Of a stretch of 64,000 nucleotides of DNA, positions 12,049 to 23,530 are shown one piece after another (the stretch's first letter is position 1; every line of letters starts with the position of its first letter). Location: contig NC_080577.1 of NCBI RefSeq assembly GCF_029962835.1, forward strand, positions 3,410,001 to 3,474,000, read 5' to 3'. The notes under the pieces are model-generated. The model worked only from the letters and a program-made list of their open reading frames with translations. It did no database searches and was not told where the DNA came from. A program made the translations under genes and the position numbers. The DNA is from Magnolia sinica (taxonomy: Eukaryota > Streptophyta > Magnoliopsida > Magnoliales > Magnoliaceae).

Positions 12049-12440
12049 TGACACAGGGATGGGTGTGATGAGGTGGATCATCGTCTTCCTCAAGGAGATA
12101 ACTACTCTGAATCCATGGAGCTTCTCTGGACTCCTCACAGAGATACCTCGAATCCACGAGGGAAAATTAGAAAATAGAAATAAATTCTAGAAATTTGAAA
12201 TTTTGTTGGGTAGATGATAAAAATGAATTTACAATCTCTTAAACAGTGATACCAAAATTAGGAAGAAGTTTCAAAATCAAACCCCAACCTCAACTCCCTA
12301 TAATTCTTAATTAATAAAAATAGTAAAATTCCGACTCTAATAAAAATCCTAATTCTAATAAAGCTCCTCTAAAGTCTAATTTCTAAAAATAAAAAATTCA
12401 AAAGATTCACATTAATTTTTTAAGAGAGCAACTCAATAAG
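12049..12440 (-). mobile_element. Relic LTR of the 21-27 kb Gypsy family, minus orientation
   Basis: On the minus strand, positions 12,160-12,049 read tcgtggattcgag, ctctgtgaggagtcc, agagaagctcc and end ccctgtgtca. These match the last 110 bp of the LTRs at 21,352-22,024 and 26,485-27,183. Similarity fades to the right. No primer-site match lies beyond its end, so it is a solo or broken LTR. Confidence 0.7.
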
Positions 12441-12585
12441 GTGAGAAGCGCATTCAGACATTTTTTGTCCCTATAATTAATTGTGGTGGTAAAAGTATGT
12501 TTTTGTATCGCTTCACCTGAGGGTATTTTTATCCTTTCAACTCCTTCCAAGGTAGCCCTCATCCGCTTCTTCTCTAACTTACATA

Positions 12586-13126
12586 TAGAGCTGGGCAAAA
12601 TCCGACCCAATTCGGTGAATTCGACCCGATTCGAACCGAACCGAAGGCCTAGATCGGTGCGAATTGAGTAGGACCACTCAGATCCGATCGTACATTGGAT
12701 CGAGTTCGGATCGTGGTCAATCCAGACCAATCCGATTCGAAATCCGAACGAACCCTAACCCCTCTTTCTCTACTAAAGGAGGCGCCGCACCCACCCATCT
12801 CTCCTCCTTTCTCTCCCTCTTTCTCTCCCAATTTCCCTCATCTCCTTCCTTCTCTCCTCCTTTCTCTCCTTCTTTCTCTCCCGGTTTCTCACATCTCCTC
12901 CTTTCTCTCCCTCTCTCTCCCTATACTCAACTCAATCCAACTCGATTCGGTTTCCTAGACTGAATCAAACTCGATTCGGGTCAGGCCAGCAATGATTTGG
13001 ATTGGATCGAGTCAGCCCTGCTGGACTCCATCCCGGATCAATTCGAGTTCAGATCAAGTTCTTGAAAAATCAGATCGAGTCGAGTTGGACCCAATCCGTT
13101 CTGACTCAACTCGATGCCCACCTCTA
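12586..13126. mobile_element. hAT-type MITE with perfect 8-bp target duplication (copy A)
   Basis: Termini tagagctgggca and tgcccacctcta form a 12-bp inverted repeat with one mismatch. The 8-bp CTTACATA flanks it at 12,578-12,585 and 13,127-13,134, as expected for hAT. Length is 541 bp. The arms are rich in gattcg/gaccc motifs and the core is a CT-rich stretch (ctctcctcctttctctcc). Open frames through the core translate to Ser/Pro/Phe low-complexity peptides and are not genes. Confidence 0.93.
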
Positions 13127-13134
13127 CTTACATA

Positions 13135-14370
13135 CTTGCATAAAAAAAGGTAGCTCCAGGAATCTGTGCAATAAAGGCTCTTTGAGGCTTAAGATTTTGT
13201 AACATCCACATTATATATCTATTATGCCTGATCGCGTTAGGATGTCGGCCTAAAAATGATGTCAACATAAAGCTCGAGTACATAGCATTATAAAAAGTGG
13301 GCATGGGTCACCCATCTTAAAATCCCTTCCCTCTTTTTCTCTCTAAATGTAGCCCACATACATGTAGCCATACCCTTTTTCTTCAGTCTCTCCCCCTACT
13401 TTTTCAACATGAATTGCAGGTGCCATACCCTAGTAGAAGATAAATATAGATACACGCATGACCTATGTACATAGGTATCCACTAATCGATCTAAGTTGGA
13501 CACCCATTTAGTCCTTTGCTCCATATTTTTAAACTTGAGTTGGGCCGTGCCTGGTTGGGTTGGGTTGGGTTGGTCGAGCAGCCTAACTCGTTTATGATTA
13601 AACGCGTAAGGTCAGGTCGTTTTAATGAAATTTATGTGAGTTGGTCAGGCCAACTTGTATTAGGTGGTGGGTCGGGTTTACTGAATGGGCCGGGTGGCTT
13701 GAGCTGGCCTCAACCAAGCCCATACTTGATCCAATGCCACCCATACATTCCACCCTATAGTAGGGCCCATCAATGGACCCTTTCGAATTCCAACCATCTG
13801 ATTATGAAGACACATGGGCCATTGTGGATGGACTAAGGTGGTGGACCACTGGTTCTATGGGGCAAACTGTCCTCTTACTTCGCAAATGAAAGAGAGAAGA
13901 AGAAGAACGAAAAAAAAAACACTGCAAACTTCATTTGAAATGTATTCATGGATTTATTTCATATTAGCTCAAGGTCTGATTAGCTTATTGTCTAATATTT
14001 CTAAATTTAGATTAAGCTTAAGCCTGACTTTGGTAGGCCTATGCCCTAATGTGTCGTTTTCCTGGGCATAAGTGTAATTAGCAATTTTTTTATTATTATT
14101 AATGAAATATACCTTTAATTGCCTTTATGTTGAAGAAATTTCATTACTTTAGTGGGGAAAATCCTACGTGGAGGGGTGTGGGGCCTGCCAAAATTGGATT
14201 AGATTTAATCCCCATTATGTAGGATCTCCCTGTCCAAACGAACCTTAAAATGTATGATTTTGTCTTAGAGAGATACGATTGCGTTGAACATGAAACCATA
14301 CAAATTTTCTTGGTTAGTTCGTTGCGCTCTCAACAAAGAACATGAAAACAAAGACAAACATATAAAGAGA
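13135..14370. other. Intergenic sequence with repeat fragments
   Basis: Contains an LTR-like fragment near 13,200-13,400 (starts tgtaacatcc) and a region near 13,530-13,720 with repeated gggttgggttggg and inverted cccaacc-type words resembling a degraded hAT MITE. No gene is supported. Confidence 0.4.
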
Positions 14371-14379
14371 AATGATCAA

Positions 14380-14880
14380 ATGCCTTTCGAGAGTTATAAT
14401 TAATAGTGCAATTACGGCATTTGCTCTGCCCAATTGATCAATCTGGGCTGTCCATTAGTCCCGTCATATGTTTCATGAGCTAATATGCAAAAATGACACA
14501 AACCGGATGAATCTAACCATCCGATCTTAAGTGAAGATCATGTAGAAGAAATCGCCCCATCTAAAATTTGAGCCGTCCATTTGTTTCACAGATTTCTCAT
14601 GCATGGGACCAAAGAATCGTTTTTACCGGATCCCATTGACGGGCTGGAAAACAGACGGCTGAAAAAAAAGAGGCCAAGTGACAGATGATCAATCGGATCA
14701 TCTGATCACTGTACTAGGTGTCCTATTTACCTAGTAGCCCATGAAATTTGTTTTTCACCCAATGGACAGTCCAGATGGATCAATTGTACCATTCATTAAC
14801 TTACAGTGCTCTAGGATCATTTGAATCAATTATCATATGTTACTTGGAAGCCGGCCTCCTTGTTAAAACACAAGAAATAA
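14380..14880. repeat. MITE-like sequence upstream of the LysM gene
   Basis: Contains ccgtccat, gatgaatctaaccatccgat and similar words typical of the non-autonomous elements in this window. Termini were not resolved. Confidence 0.35.
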
Positions 14881-14930
14881 CAATGCTTTCTTGGCTTTAA
14901 TTAATGACAGCCGTCCATCAACTTCCCTAC

Positions 14931-14939
14931 TATAAATAG
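14931..14939 (+). promoter_or_regulatory. TATA box of the LysM gene
   Basis: TATAAATAG lies 95 bp upstream of the start codon, followed by a short leader ending in a GA microsatellite. Confidence 0.8.
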
Positions 14940-14989
14940 GAGGGGTTTACAGAAGCCACACATCCAAGGAAAGACAGTTTCTATCTTAT

Positions 14990-14992
<3 letters not shown>

Positions 14993-15025
<33 letters not shown>
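14993..15025. repeat. (GA)n microsatellite in the LysM 5' leader
   Basis: A GA tract of about 16 units that runs right up to the ATG at 15,026. Candidate GAGA-factor (BPC) site, by inference. Confidence 0.9.
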
Positions 15026-15033
<8 letters not shown>

Positions 15034-15977
15034 GGGTAACAACAAAAGAGTCATGTTCTTCAACTTGGTTTTGATGCTCTCTCTTCTTCTTATCATATCC
15101 ATGGCTGAGGCCAGATTCTTTCAAAGTAAGTTTTGGCCTTCTTTTTGTAAATTAGAGGTTTGCTAGTCTCAAGTGCACCCTCTCCCACTTGCCTTTTATG
15201 GCCAACCTCGCATATAGCACATCTAAGTGGTGCATAAGGTAGGACTGACAATTAATGTGACCTTACAAAAACAATAGGCTAGTCCACTCATTAGGTGGGC
15301 CACCTTCGTTAAAAAAATGGTTGAGCAAAACTCGCTTTGGTCTTTAAATGTGCACATTTTGCCCACCCAATGTGTGGACTGATCACTTCGGTTTGTTTCA
15401 AGTCATCTTCATGGTGGAGCCCACCCATTGCACTGCTCTGATTTATTACACGCGTGCTGCGCAAAGTGCATGTGGGGCAACCAAAATCTCAATACAGTTT
15501 TAGTTCTTTAAATTCAAATTTGAAATGATATGGTAGTACTGGAAGTTGGCCTTGCTCCATCCATCAAGATTGGATCATTAAATGGCAAGTGGGCCACCTT
15601 TTCTTTTGAAGTTGTACGAGACCGTGCAAGTAGGACTCAATATTCATTCCCGCACTGTGAACTTCCACCGCAAGAATATCACACGAAATCATTATCTAGC
15701 AAAATTGAGCTAATCTTGTTAGTTGCATTTGTTATGTTCTGGTAAGTAATGAGATTTTATTTTGCTTTGATCATGTATTAACAAAGCAGAGACTGGAAAG
15801 GCTGCGGACCCCACACCAGTGTGCGAATCGGTGTTTGGAGTGCGGTCAGGCGACACGTGCTTCGGGGTCACACAATTGTTCAATCTGACCACTGAAGTCT
15901 TCAACTCTCTCAATCCCAACCTAGTTTGTAACAAGATCTTTGTGGGTCAATGGCTCTGTGTTGAAGGTTCAGTTTGA
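15026..15977 (+). CDS. Small secreted LysM-domain protein, two exons
   Basis: Exon 1 is 15,026-15,125 and exon 2 is 15,790-15,977; together they give 288 nt, 95 residues plus stop. The donor is gtaagt and the acceptor aaagcag; the intron is phase 1, 664 bp. Residues 1-30 form a signal peptide: charged start, hydrophobic core (MFFNLVLMLSLLLIISM) and AEA before the probable cleavage site. Residues of about 44-92 form one LysM domain: CESVFGVRSGDTCFG, a helix-loop segment with NLTTEVFNSLNPNL, then VGQWLCVEG. Three or four cysteines fit an extracellular disulphide-bonded module. LysM binds N-acetylglucosamine glycans such as chitin or peptidoglycan; whether this protein acts in immunity or symbiosis is not shown. 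The start is supported by the TATA box and leader. The intron contains MITE-like sequence. A second ATG six bases downstream is possible. Confidence 0.9.
15126..15789. repeat. LysM intron with MITE-like insertion
   Basis: Around 15,160-15,485 there are near-inverted ends (agtgcaccctctcccacttg; caaagtgcatgtggggcaac) and gtgggccacc / ggtggagcccacc words. Probably a non-autonomous DNA transposon inside the intron; the exact borders are uncertain. Confidence 0.4.
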
Positions 15978-16131
15978 GCTGACCACCTTCTCCACTTTCA
16001 AGTATCTTAAAAGTTTTACATATTCATGTACGAATAATGGAGAGAATTCAACAACTCTCCAAAGGTAGTATTCCATTTCATGTGTGGTTTTTGTGTTAGG
16101 AAATGTTGCTATTAAATGAAAGTTCTTAAGC

Positions 16132-16154
16132 CTCTCTCTCTCTCTCTCTCTCAA
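16132..16154. repeat. (CT)n microsatellite 3' of the LysM gene
   Basis: About 11 CT units some 155 bp after the stop codon, probably in or near the 3' UTR. Confidence 0.8.
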
Positions 16155-16785
16155 GGATTTTATTTCATGTGCTTGCCATGTTAGACTCAACTTGTTCGGG
16201 CCTAGGTCAAGTTGGGGCTCGCTGAATTGACCCGACTCATGGTATCGAACCAGATCAGGTACTACTGATTCCTAGTTGACTTGGACATGTCATGTGGGAC
16301 CCATCCGAGTCTTAAAACCATAACTCTGAAAGCAGGGATTTCTGGAAAGCATGAATTTCTTTTTTTTATATAAAAAAAATAAAAATATAAAAATAAAAAT
16401 CCAGGTGAATGCTGTCACTCGTGCCAGACGACTGTAGACCACCGTTACCAGAGTCTTGAATTTATGAAAGTGGGGCCAAGTGGTTCCAATGTCTAGTAAT
16501 CCAAACGGTAGATTATCTATGCCCCACTGCGGCAGGAAGTAATACCTTAAAGCATTTTCAGTTTCTACTTATGGGCATTGTTGTTCAGTGAACCAAACCA
16601 TTGATTTCATGGTCCCCCTTGTGGATATGGACAGTTAACCGAAAATATGCAATAGAAATTTTATTTTTTTTACTTTTAACAAGTGACCATCAAATACAAA
16701 CAGTGCCAACAGATAAAAACGGCAATATTCTATTGCTGGGAATCTAATTTGAGCAATTTATGTGCATGACCCATCGCATCAACTG

Positions 16786-17323
16786 ACGAATCGGATTGGC
16801 TACTCCCCCTGCCACCAGCCAATGGCTGATGGTCGGTGCTCTATGGGCCCCACCATGATGTATGTGTTTCATCCATGCCGTCCATCTATTTTTATAGATC
16901 ATTTTATGTGAAGAAACCAAAAATGAGATATATCCTAATCTCAAGTGGACCACATTATAGGAAAAATTATTGAATGAACATCAACCAATAAAAACTTTTT
17001 GGGGACCATAAAAGCTTTGGATCAATCTGATCTTTGTTTTTTCCCTCCATCTGGGTCTATATGACCTAATCAACAGATTGGATGTCAAATAAACAGTACA
17101 GTGGGCCTTAGGAAGATTTTAATGGTGGATATCCACTCACTATTGTTTTCCTATGGTGTGGTCCACCTGAGATTTACATCCCTTTTATTTTTTGGATCCA
17201 GAACTAAAATTATATGTAAAAATGGATGAACTGAATGGATGAAAGACATACATCATGGTGGGGCCCACAGAGCACCGACCACCAGCCACCGGCCGGTGGC
17301 AGGGGGAGTATCCAATCCGTTTC
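16786..17323. mobile_element. Mutator-like inverted-repeat MITE with 9-bp target duplication
   Basis: Long arms of about 90 bp: the left starts cggattggctactccccc and contains gggccccaccatgatgtatg; the right arm is its reverse complement with few mismatches. The 9-bp CATCAACTG flanks it at 16,777-16,785 and 17,324-17,332, which fits Mutator-like elements (9-11 bp). No coding capacity. The arms would fold into a long hairpin if transcribed. It is the best-bounded member of the GTGGGGCCCAC family in the window. Confidence 0.9.
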
Positions 17324-17332
17324 CATCAACTG

Positions 17333-18204
17333 GGTTAAACTGCCCCATCGTGGGACCATTGTACACCACCACTATGTAAAGATATTAGCAGGAATTGATT
17401 GAGGCCAGATCATTGGAGGAATTGATTGGACACTAGATCATTAATTTGCAACGCTTTTAAAATTAATTATTCTACAAATGTTGCTGTTTGGTTGCAGCCA
17501 TGGTACATGTGTCATCGCATCTAACTCATCTAGAAGAATTGTGCAGCCATGAAAAGGAGGCACCCAAAAATTAGGCTAGTCCAAATATGATGTGTCACTG
17601 CATATATTTGAAGGTTTGTGGGTGGCCATTCATCGTTTTTTACAGTGTGTCCCACCTAATGACTTACTAAGCATTAGGTTTTGTTTATAAAATCATCATG
17701 CTAGAGCTCATTACATTTGCATGTTGAATTGCAGAAAAACAACATAGGGGGTGGCGTCATATAAATAAAATAAAAAATTAAAAAAATAAAAAAAAAGGTG
17801 TGCTACCACCCAAAATCTTTAAATTTAGTGGAAAATAAAACTTTTTTAAAATTTCTCTGTTTGTTAATTCCTATGGATTATTACTTAGATGTTCTCAAGA
17901 TTTTAGAAAGACTAGAGACAGAGAATTCATGAACAATAAATATCTAATTAAAGAAATCATAAAATTAGTGGTGTTGTTCTACCAATTACGAAAGCCTCTC
18001 CCCCATCTATGCTGAGAAGATCAGAGTCGAAATAAATTTCATAAAGTAAAGTTAATGGGCAGCCATCCACAAGTGTAAGCCCACGTGTGTGGACCTGCTC
18101 AGAGGAAGGGAATGAGAGATTAATTATCTACATCTCTCTCTTAGAGAGAGAGAGAGAGAGATCCCATGCCCCCTCTAGTCTCGGACTCCTCGCCATTTGA
18201 AATA

Positions 18205-18237
<33 letters not shown>

Positions 18238-18400
18238 GAGGAGTTGGGGTTTTAGGGAAGCATTACTTGCGGTGATGCATCACCTAAATTCTTCTATATG
18301 CCCAAATACATTGGAATTCCAGGATTCTTCATTATCTCATCTACTCAATAATGATTATACACTATAGACTCAATATACAAGCAAATGAAGTGGACTCTTA
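17333..18400. other. Intergenic sequence, short repeats only
   Basis: A (GA)n tract at 18,139-18,160 and a (TA)n tract at 18,208-18,236 are present. An AT-rich poor-complexity segment lies at 17,755-17,800. No gene or bounded element seen. Confidence 0.4.
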
Positions 18401-18479
18401 AATAAGGAACATCTTATTATCATTAAGTAAAATTAAAATCATTTTACTAGTTCGGTATGCTTACTCTAATAAAGGTGGT

Positions 18480-20272
18480 AGCCAACACTCCCACGAAGTC
18501 CTCAGACGCAGAGACAACATCGTCGAGACCTCTTCTTCAACCACAATGCGGTTGCTCCATTGAGCAAGAACCGCCATATATCGGTTAAGGGGTATGGGAA
18601 AGCATGACCACTCATCGTCGCCTCGGGAGTCTAACGTCCCGAGGTACCCTCCGTCTTTGCCTGCGGGTCGTCGACAGCTGCAGTGCCCTCGACATGGTTG
18701 TCCTCATTTCGAGCAAAGGACCATTCCAAGTCGACGACTTCCCTTGCCACTGGCTCTGGATGGAAGACCTCCCCCGCCGGTTCGTTTGGAAGAGCCCCCT
18801 GAGCTGCTCTGCTCGTAGCCGTCTCAACTGCTTAATGGCAAGTCTCTCGAAGGCGGGCTCGATTCTATCCTCAGCAGCCCTAAAGGACTCTCCTCGACGA
18901 GCCAAAGGAAGGGTGGGAACTTTCTTAACTGCCCTCCTCTGCTTCTCTAACTTAGCCGTGGAGGGGAAATTGATTTTTTTCGATGGGCGGGACTGATCTA
19001 TCATTTCTACAAAGAAAATACGACAAGGGTCAAGCATTATAAAAAAAAAAAAAAAAAACATTCGAGCACAAAAGTTTAAAGAAAATCGACCAGCTTCAAC
19101 ATACCTTTTGGCTCGACCGTGGATAGGCCAACCCGATGCAAGGATAGAGGAGTGATTAGCTTCCTCCAATTCCTTTCAGCTGCGCTTTGCCCCTTCGCAA
19201 GATTAACTTGATGAAGCTAGAACTGAGAGAGCTCGAACTGTTTCTGATGAAGAGCTGCAAGGAAGCACGACCAAAGTCAACAAACTGGGCTACAAAAATA
19301 ATAAAGAAAGAATATACAAGAACTACAACTCAACAACTTCTGACTTGGGAAAGCTAAAGCAGTGAGGACCCGGGACTGCAGTCTGCCCATCTCAGCCGCT
19401 GGGGCCTCCCATTCCCTCGACATGAAGAACCACTTGTCCTTCCAACCCTTGTTAGAGGACGGGTTGTCGGTGATGAGGGCTTGGCCCTAGTTCACCCAAG
19501 AAGAAAATTAGTACCATCCCAGGGCACTTGGGCTGGCCTTTGCTCTGTACAAGTACAGAAGCTCGTCTATAAATAGCTCGGTATGTCTGAGCTGATGTCA
19601 TATAATAAATATACCGAAGATGGCATGCCAGACATTAAGAATCAACTAGCTTGGAGCGAGCCCAAGGCGGTGGGCGACCTCTTGTACGATAAGATGAAGA
19701 AAAAACCGCAGACCACATTGCAAGGCCACGACATATATGGCCACCTCGCCCGTGGGAGGATGACCCTAATCTTCCCCAACTTCAGGAGCTCGGAGTACCA
19801 CGAAATTGGGAATGCGGAACTCCAACCTGATCAAGGCTAAGTCCGTTTCCTGCAGCCTCGACTCAAAGGGGCCAACGACCAAGGACGGCCCCTCGATGAG
19901 TTGAGCAGCCGGCTTCATTGGAGCAGAGGTTACTTTCACCTCCTAAGCTCCATCGCTCTAGATGGCCCACCTGAGGTGGCTTGTGAACGAAGATCTATGC
20001 TCTCTGGGATAGAATCTCCTCAGAAAGCTCCGGACACAGAGACCCTCTGGGATCCCTTTGACGACATTTTGAAAGGAAGAAAAGAAAACAAAGAAAGGCC
20101 GGAGAAGAAATGAAGGACCGGCCGAAGAAACACAAAAAAATTATAAAGTCCCAACTCATCAAAAATCACCCTCTAACTAGACCCGGCTAGGAAGATGAGA
20201 AGGAAGCAAGAGGGGGATGGTACAAAGTGAAGCAAACAAGGGAGGTAAGGGCACCCCCTCCCCTATTTATAT
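18480..20272 (-). pseudogene. Antisense ORF of a Tat/Retand-like Gypsy element, broken
   Basis: On the minus strand from a TATA-like box (atataaatag, 20,272-20,262), two conserved parts are visible. Part 1 (about 19,840-19,330) contains RIPNFVVLRAPEVGED, GLRFFLHLIVQEVAHRLGLA, WHAIFGI and SSNKGWKDKWFF, as in the 'putative gypsy type transposon' domain (Pfam Transposase_28). Part 2 (19,169-18,612) contains RPSKKINFPSTAKLEKQR, ARRGESFRAAEDRIEPAFE and an arginine-rich end. Part 1 has several stops. Tat-lineage elements such as Grande and Retand are known to carry an antisense ORF between pol and the 3' LTR, and the plus-strand LTR just to the right fits that layout. Function of this ORF is not known. 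Confidence 0.65.
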
Positions 20273-20499
20273 TGATTTCGGCTATAGCATTAATGTGTGC
20301 ATTCAATGCTGTAATCCGAAAGGATGCCTCGATGCACGCCCTTGTCCACGTGACGACCAAGGATTCGTGGGAAGGCCCCACTATCGAGGCAGAGATAGAT
20401 GTCCTCCTACCATTCATTTGCAAATGAAGAGGCATTGCATAACTCACGCCTCATACGATTTGTTGTTATCATCATTATATCTTCCTCGATTCTAACGCA

Positions 20500-21275
20500 T
20501 AAAACCTTTCCTTCTCCCACAATAATGACAGGCGGCCCCAATTAGGCCGTCCTCTCAACCTCACCCAGGTGAGATCTCATGCTTGAGCGTCACTCTAAGT
20601 CTATTTACTTCCCGAGTTCCTGGAGAGTGCTCAGAAATAGGAAGACTACTGTTATAGGTAAAACTGGACTAACCAAATGGCTGGAATAAAGTGAAAATAT
20701 CAAAGGCAAATAGCTTGTATGAGAGGTCAGGTATGAGCTCGGTCTCAGATGCCAACCGTGACCAATCCGAGTAGAGACTATGAATGGCGGCATCAGCCAT
20801 TTAGTTGACACCTCATAGTCTCGACCTAGGGGATGGCTCGAAATGCCGACCTCGAGAGACAACCTGGATGACCAACTTCAACCAAGGGCCTAACTTCAGT
20901 TATCAACCTTGACCACCGACTTAGAGGTCAGCCTCAAGTATCGTCTTCGACCTTGGATACCGACCATTAGGGAAGATCCCCTCTGTATACGGGTAAGATT
21001 ACCTCCCCAAGATCTTTGCCGAAGATCTCGCCTAGATAAGCACGATATATCTAGGGAAAGATCTCTTCTATAATACGTATCTATATAGCATATTCACTGC
21101 TAAATATGTAAGGAGTGTCAAAAGGTTATAAATAAGAATCATCCTTATAGGAAGAGGTATGCACAATTACCCTAATTCAATTACGCTAATGGTGTGCTTA
21201 TTCTAACTTAAGCATCAGAGAGTCCTCGGCTACAATCAACGCCCTCATTGTAACTTGGTTTTACAAGTACCAACA
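20500..21275 (+). mobile_element. LTR of the Tat/Retand-like element, plus orientation
   Basis: GC-richer LTR-like sequence with a TATA box (ttataaataag, 21,125-21,135), a downstream U5-like region (aagcatcagagagtcctcgg, then acgccctcattgtaac) and an end at taccaaca (21,275). The left border was not determined. It lies on the expected side of the antisense ORF to be the 3' LTR. Confidence 0.55.
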
Positions 21276-21322
21276 GGTTAGTAGGGACAACCAGATTTGA
21301 GCATCAATAGTTACTGTAGTCG

Positions 21323-21353
21323 AAAAGTCTTTCTTTAGATCTTTTTTATTAGG
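21323..21353 (+). repeat. 31-bp direct repeat left of the Gypsy element
   Basis: Starts aaaagtctttc and ends tttattagg. It is identical to 27,184-27,214 directly after the 3' LTR. Canonical Gypsy target duplications are 4-6 bp, so this is anomalous. Confidence 0.9.
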
Positions 21354-22024
21354 CTAAGATGGATCAGAAAAGGCCCGGTTGACGACAAAAGTGATCCAGA
21401 CCATCGAACCTTAAATCGGGCGTATCTTGCAATCCGGGATGAGTTATCTAACGTAAAATATATGATTTTGGGATAGAACGAGCTACTTTAGCCAACCAAC
21501 CCAGCTATGCTGGGTTGCGCAGCCCGGAATTGCGAAAAACACCTGGATCGATGGTCGTTTCCCTGTTTTAATTTCGTTTTTACTATAAATAGTAAGTTTT
21601 AGTTTGATTATAACTCTTCATCCGTCAGGCTTTAGGAGTAGCGCCCAACGTGAAAAGAGCTTAGAATAATTAGGAGAATGGGTTGGTGAAGCCAAATAGG
21701 ACACTTACTATTTTTGGCCGAAAACCTTGCACACTAGTAGACATCACGACCGTCTATAAATAGTAAGTTTACTATTTATAGTAAGTCGCGGATTCTAAGA
21801 GTTTGAGTTGTAGTTTAATTCTAATTTCTTTCCCATTGCTTGGTACCCCTATTTAAAGGGTTGTAAACTCGTTTTTATTCATCAATCAATCAATTTCGAA
21901 TTTCTTAGAATTTATTTCTATTTTCTGCTTTCTTTCCTCGTGGATTCGAGAAGTCTCTGTGAGGAGTCCAGAGAAGCTCCGTGGATTCGGAGTAGTTATC
22001 CTCATCACGTTCATCCCTGCGTCA
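21352..22024 (+). repeat. 5' LTR, lacking its first 27 bp
   Basis: Matches 26,512-27,183 of the 3' LTR. The 27 bp at the 3' LTR start (tgtagagtgggtcgcgg..., 26,485-26,511) are missing and the 31-bp repeat stands there instead. Ends ctgcgtca before the primer site. The first 230 bp differ strongly from the 3' LTR, the rest hardly at all. Confidence 0.93.
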
Positions 22025-22026
22025 AT

Positions 22027-22038
22027 TGGTATCAGAGC
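22027..22038 (+). promoter_or_regulatory. Primer-binding site (tRNA-Met type)
   Basis: TGGTATCAGAGC, complementary to the 3' end of plant initiator tRNA-Met, two bases after the LTR end. Confidence 0.92.
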
Positions 22039-22057
22039 AAGGATTCCCCTCGGGCCG

Positions 22058-23527
22058 ATGGCAAACAACGAAGGTATGAATCAAAATCCTGTGGACGGTG
22101 ATCCAAGGATTCGTTATCTTTCGGAAAGAATGGAAGCTTTCCACCGGGAGAGTCAGTTGACCATGCAAGGGCTGCAGGCAACTCTCGACCGTCTTGCGGA
22201 TGCGCTACTTCCGCCCCGAGCCCTAGGCGGTGCTCCACCACCCATGGTTGCTGTACGACACAACCCCGATTTTCGTAGAGCACTACCAGTGGCAAACCGT
22301 AGGGCTACACCAGATGATTCAAGTTCTAGCGACGAGGACCTTAATGAGGGTTTTGCTCGACGACCAATCCATGGAGGTGATCATCTAGATCGTGCTGAAA
22401 GAGACTATCGAGGTAAGGCTGAACTTCCTAGTTTTAACGGTTTATTACGTATAGAAGATTTTCTCGATTGGCTAGCCGAAGTAGAGAGATATTTTGATTA
22501 CATGGACGTGCCAGATCATAAAAGGGTAAAATTGGTAGCGTTTAAATTAAAATCTGGTGCTTCTGCATGGTGGGAACAATTACAACTCTCACGAGCCCGC
22601 CAGAACAAGGCACCCATCTCATCATGGCCACGGATGAGACGTCTTCTTCGATCACGATTTCTCCCCAGTGATTATGAGCAGATATTATTCCAGCAATATC
22701 AAAATTGCAGACAAGGAAATCGAACTGTCACAGATTACACTGAAGAATTTCAACGGTTGACTACACGAAACGATCTATCAGAATCTAAGTCACAGAAGGT
22801 GGCACGATTTATAGGTGGGTTGCGACCGATAATTCAGGATCGAGTTTAGATGTACCCAGTCGGGACCGTGGATGAAGCAGTTCAATTGGCGGGTAGGGCA
22901 GAAACACAACTTGCAAGAGCTCCTGCTCGTCCATATCCTTTAAATCGACCCCCCATGACAGGTTCCACGCAGGATCCAGTGCTGCCACGAGGAAAAGACC
23001 CAGTACCTCAACCTCTTACAACCGCAAACCGTGATACGGGGAGCGGTTCCTCCAGACCTTAACGTGCAGCATCCACAACAGCGGGTCCGAGTAGGATTTC
23101 AAATCCTTATACTCGGCTAAGGTCGAACAAATGTTACCGCTGTGGCCAACTAGGCCACTTATCAAACACTTGTCCTCAACGTTCCGCAGCACACTTGACT
23201 ATAAACGAAGGGGGTACTGAAGATGAGGCCGCAGAAGAAGACCATCACTTTGATGAACATGAACAAACCACTGAAGAAATAGCAGGTGGCGATGAAGTGA
23301 CGGGCGAGGATCGTGGCGAATTTCTAGTTGTGAGGCGATTACTGTATGCCCCACGAAAGGAATTACATCCACAGCGACACAACATATTTCGTACTCGGTG
23401 CACCGTCAACGAAAAGGTCTGTGATGTGATCATAGACAGTGGTAGTAGCGAAAACATCGTCTCAAGAGTAATGGTGGACAAGTTGCGGCTACCAACGATG
23501 AAACATCCTTCCCCATACTCTATTGGC
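22058..23527 (+). pseudogene. Gag and protease part of the Gypsy polyprotein, with stops
   Basis: ATG at 22,058 gives MANNEGMNQNPVDGD and a gag with IEDFLDWLAEVERYFDYMD, KRVKLVAFKLKSGASAWWEQ, a coiled part and GNRTVTDYTEEFQRL. Stops are at 22,847 (TAG) and 23,060 (TAA), but the same frame continues into a CCHC zinc knuckle (CYRCGQLGHLSNTC, 23,132-23,173) and the aspartic protease motif DSGSSEN (from 23,435). A third stop lies at 23,528 (TAG), followed in the same frame by the RT region. The Gag packs RNA; the protease would mature the polyprotein. Confidence 0.9.
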
Positions 23528-23530
23528 TAG

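Noticed and set aside
12649-12963. Overlapping ORFs rich in Ser, Pro and Phe
   Set aside because: They read through the CT-rich core of a bounded hAT MITE; the same happens at 57,129-57,494.
18604-18996. Plus-strand ORF of 130 residues
   Set aside because: It is the antisense of the conserved minus-strand Tat/Retand ORF.
20187-20495. ORFs on both strands near the antisense ORF promoter
   Set aside because: Low-quality reading through retroelement non-coding sequence; no conserved block.
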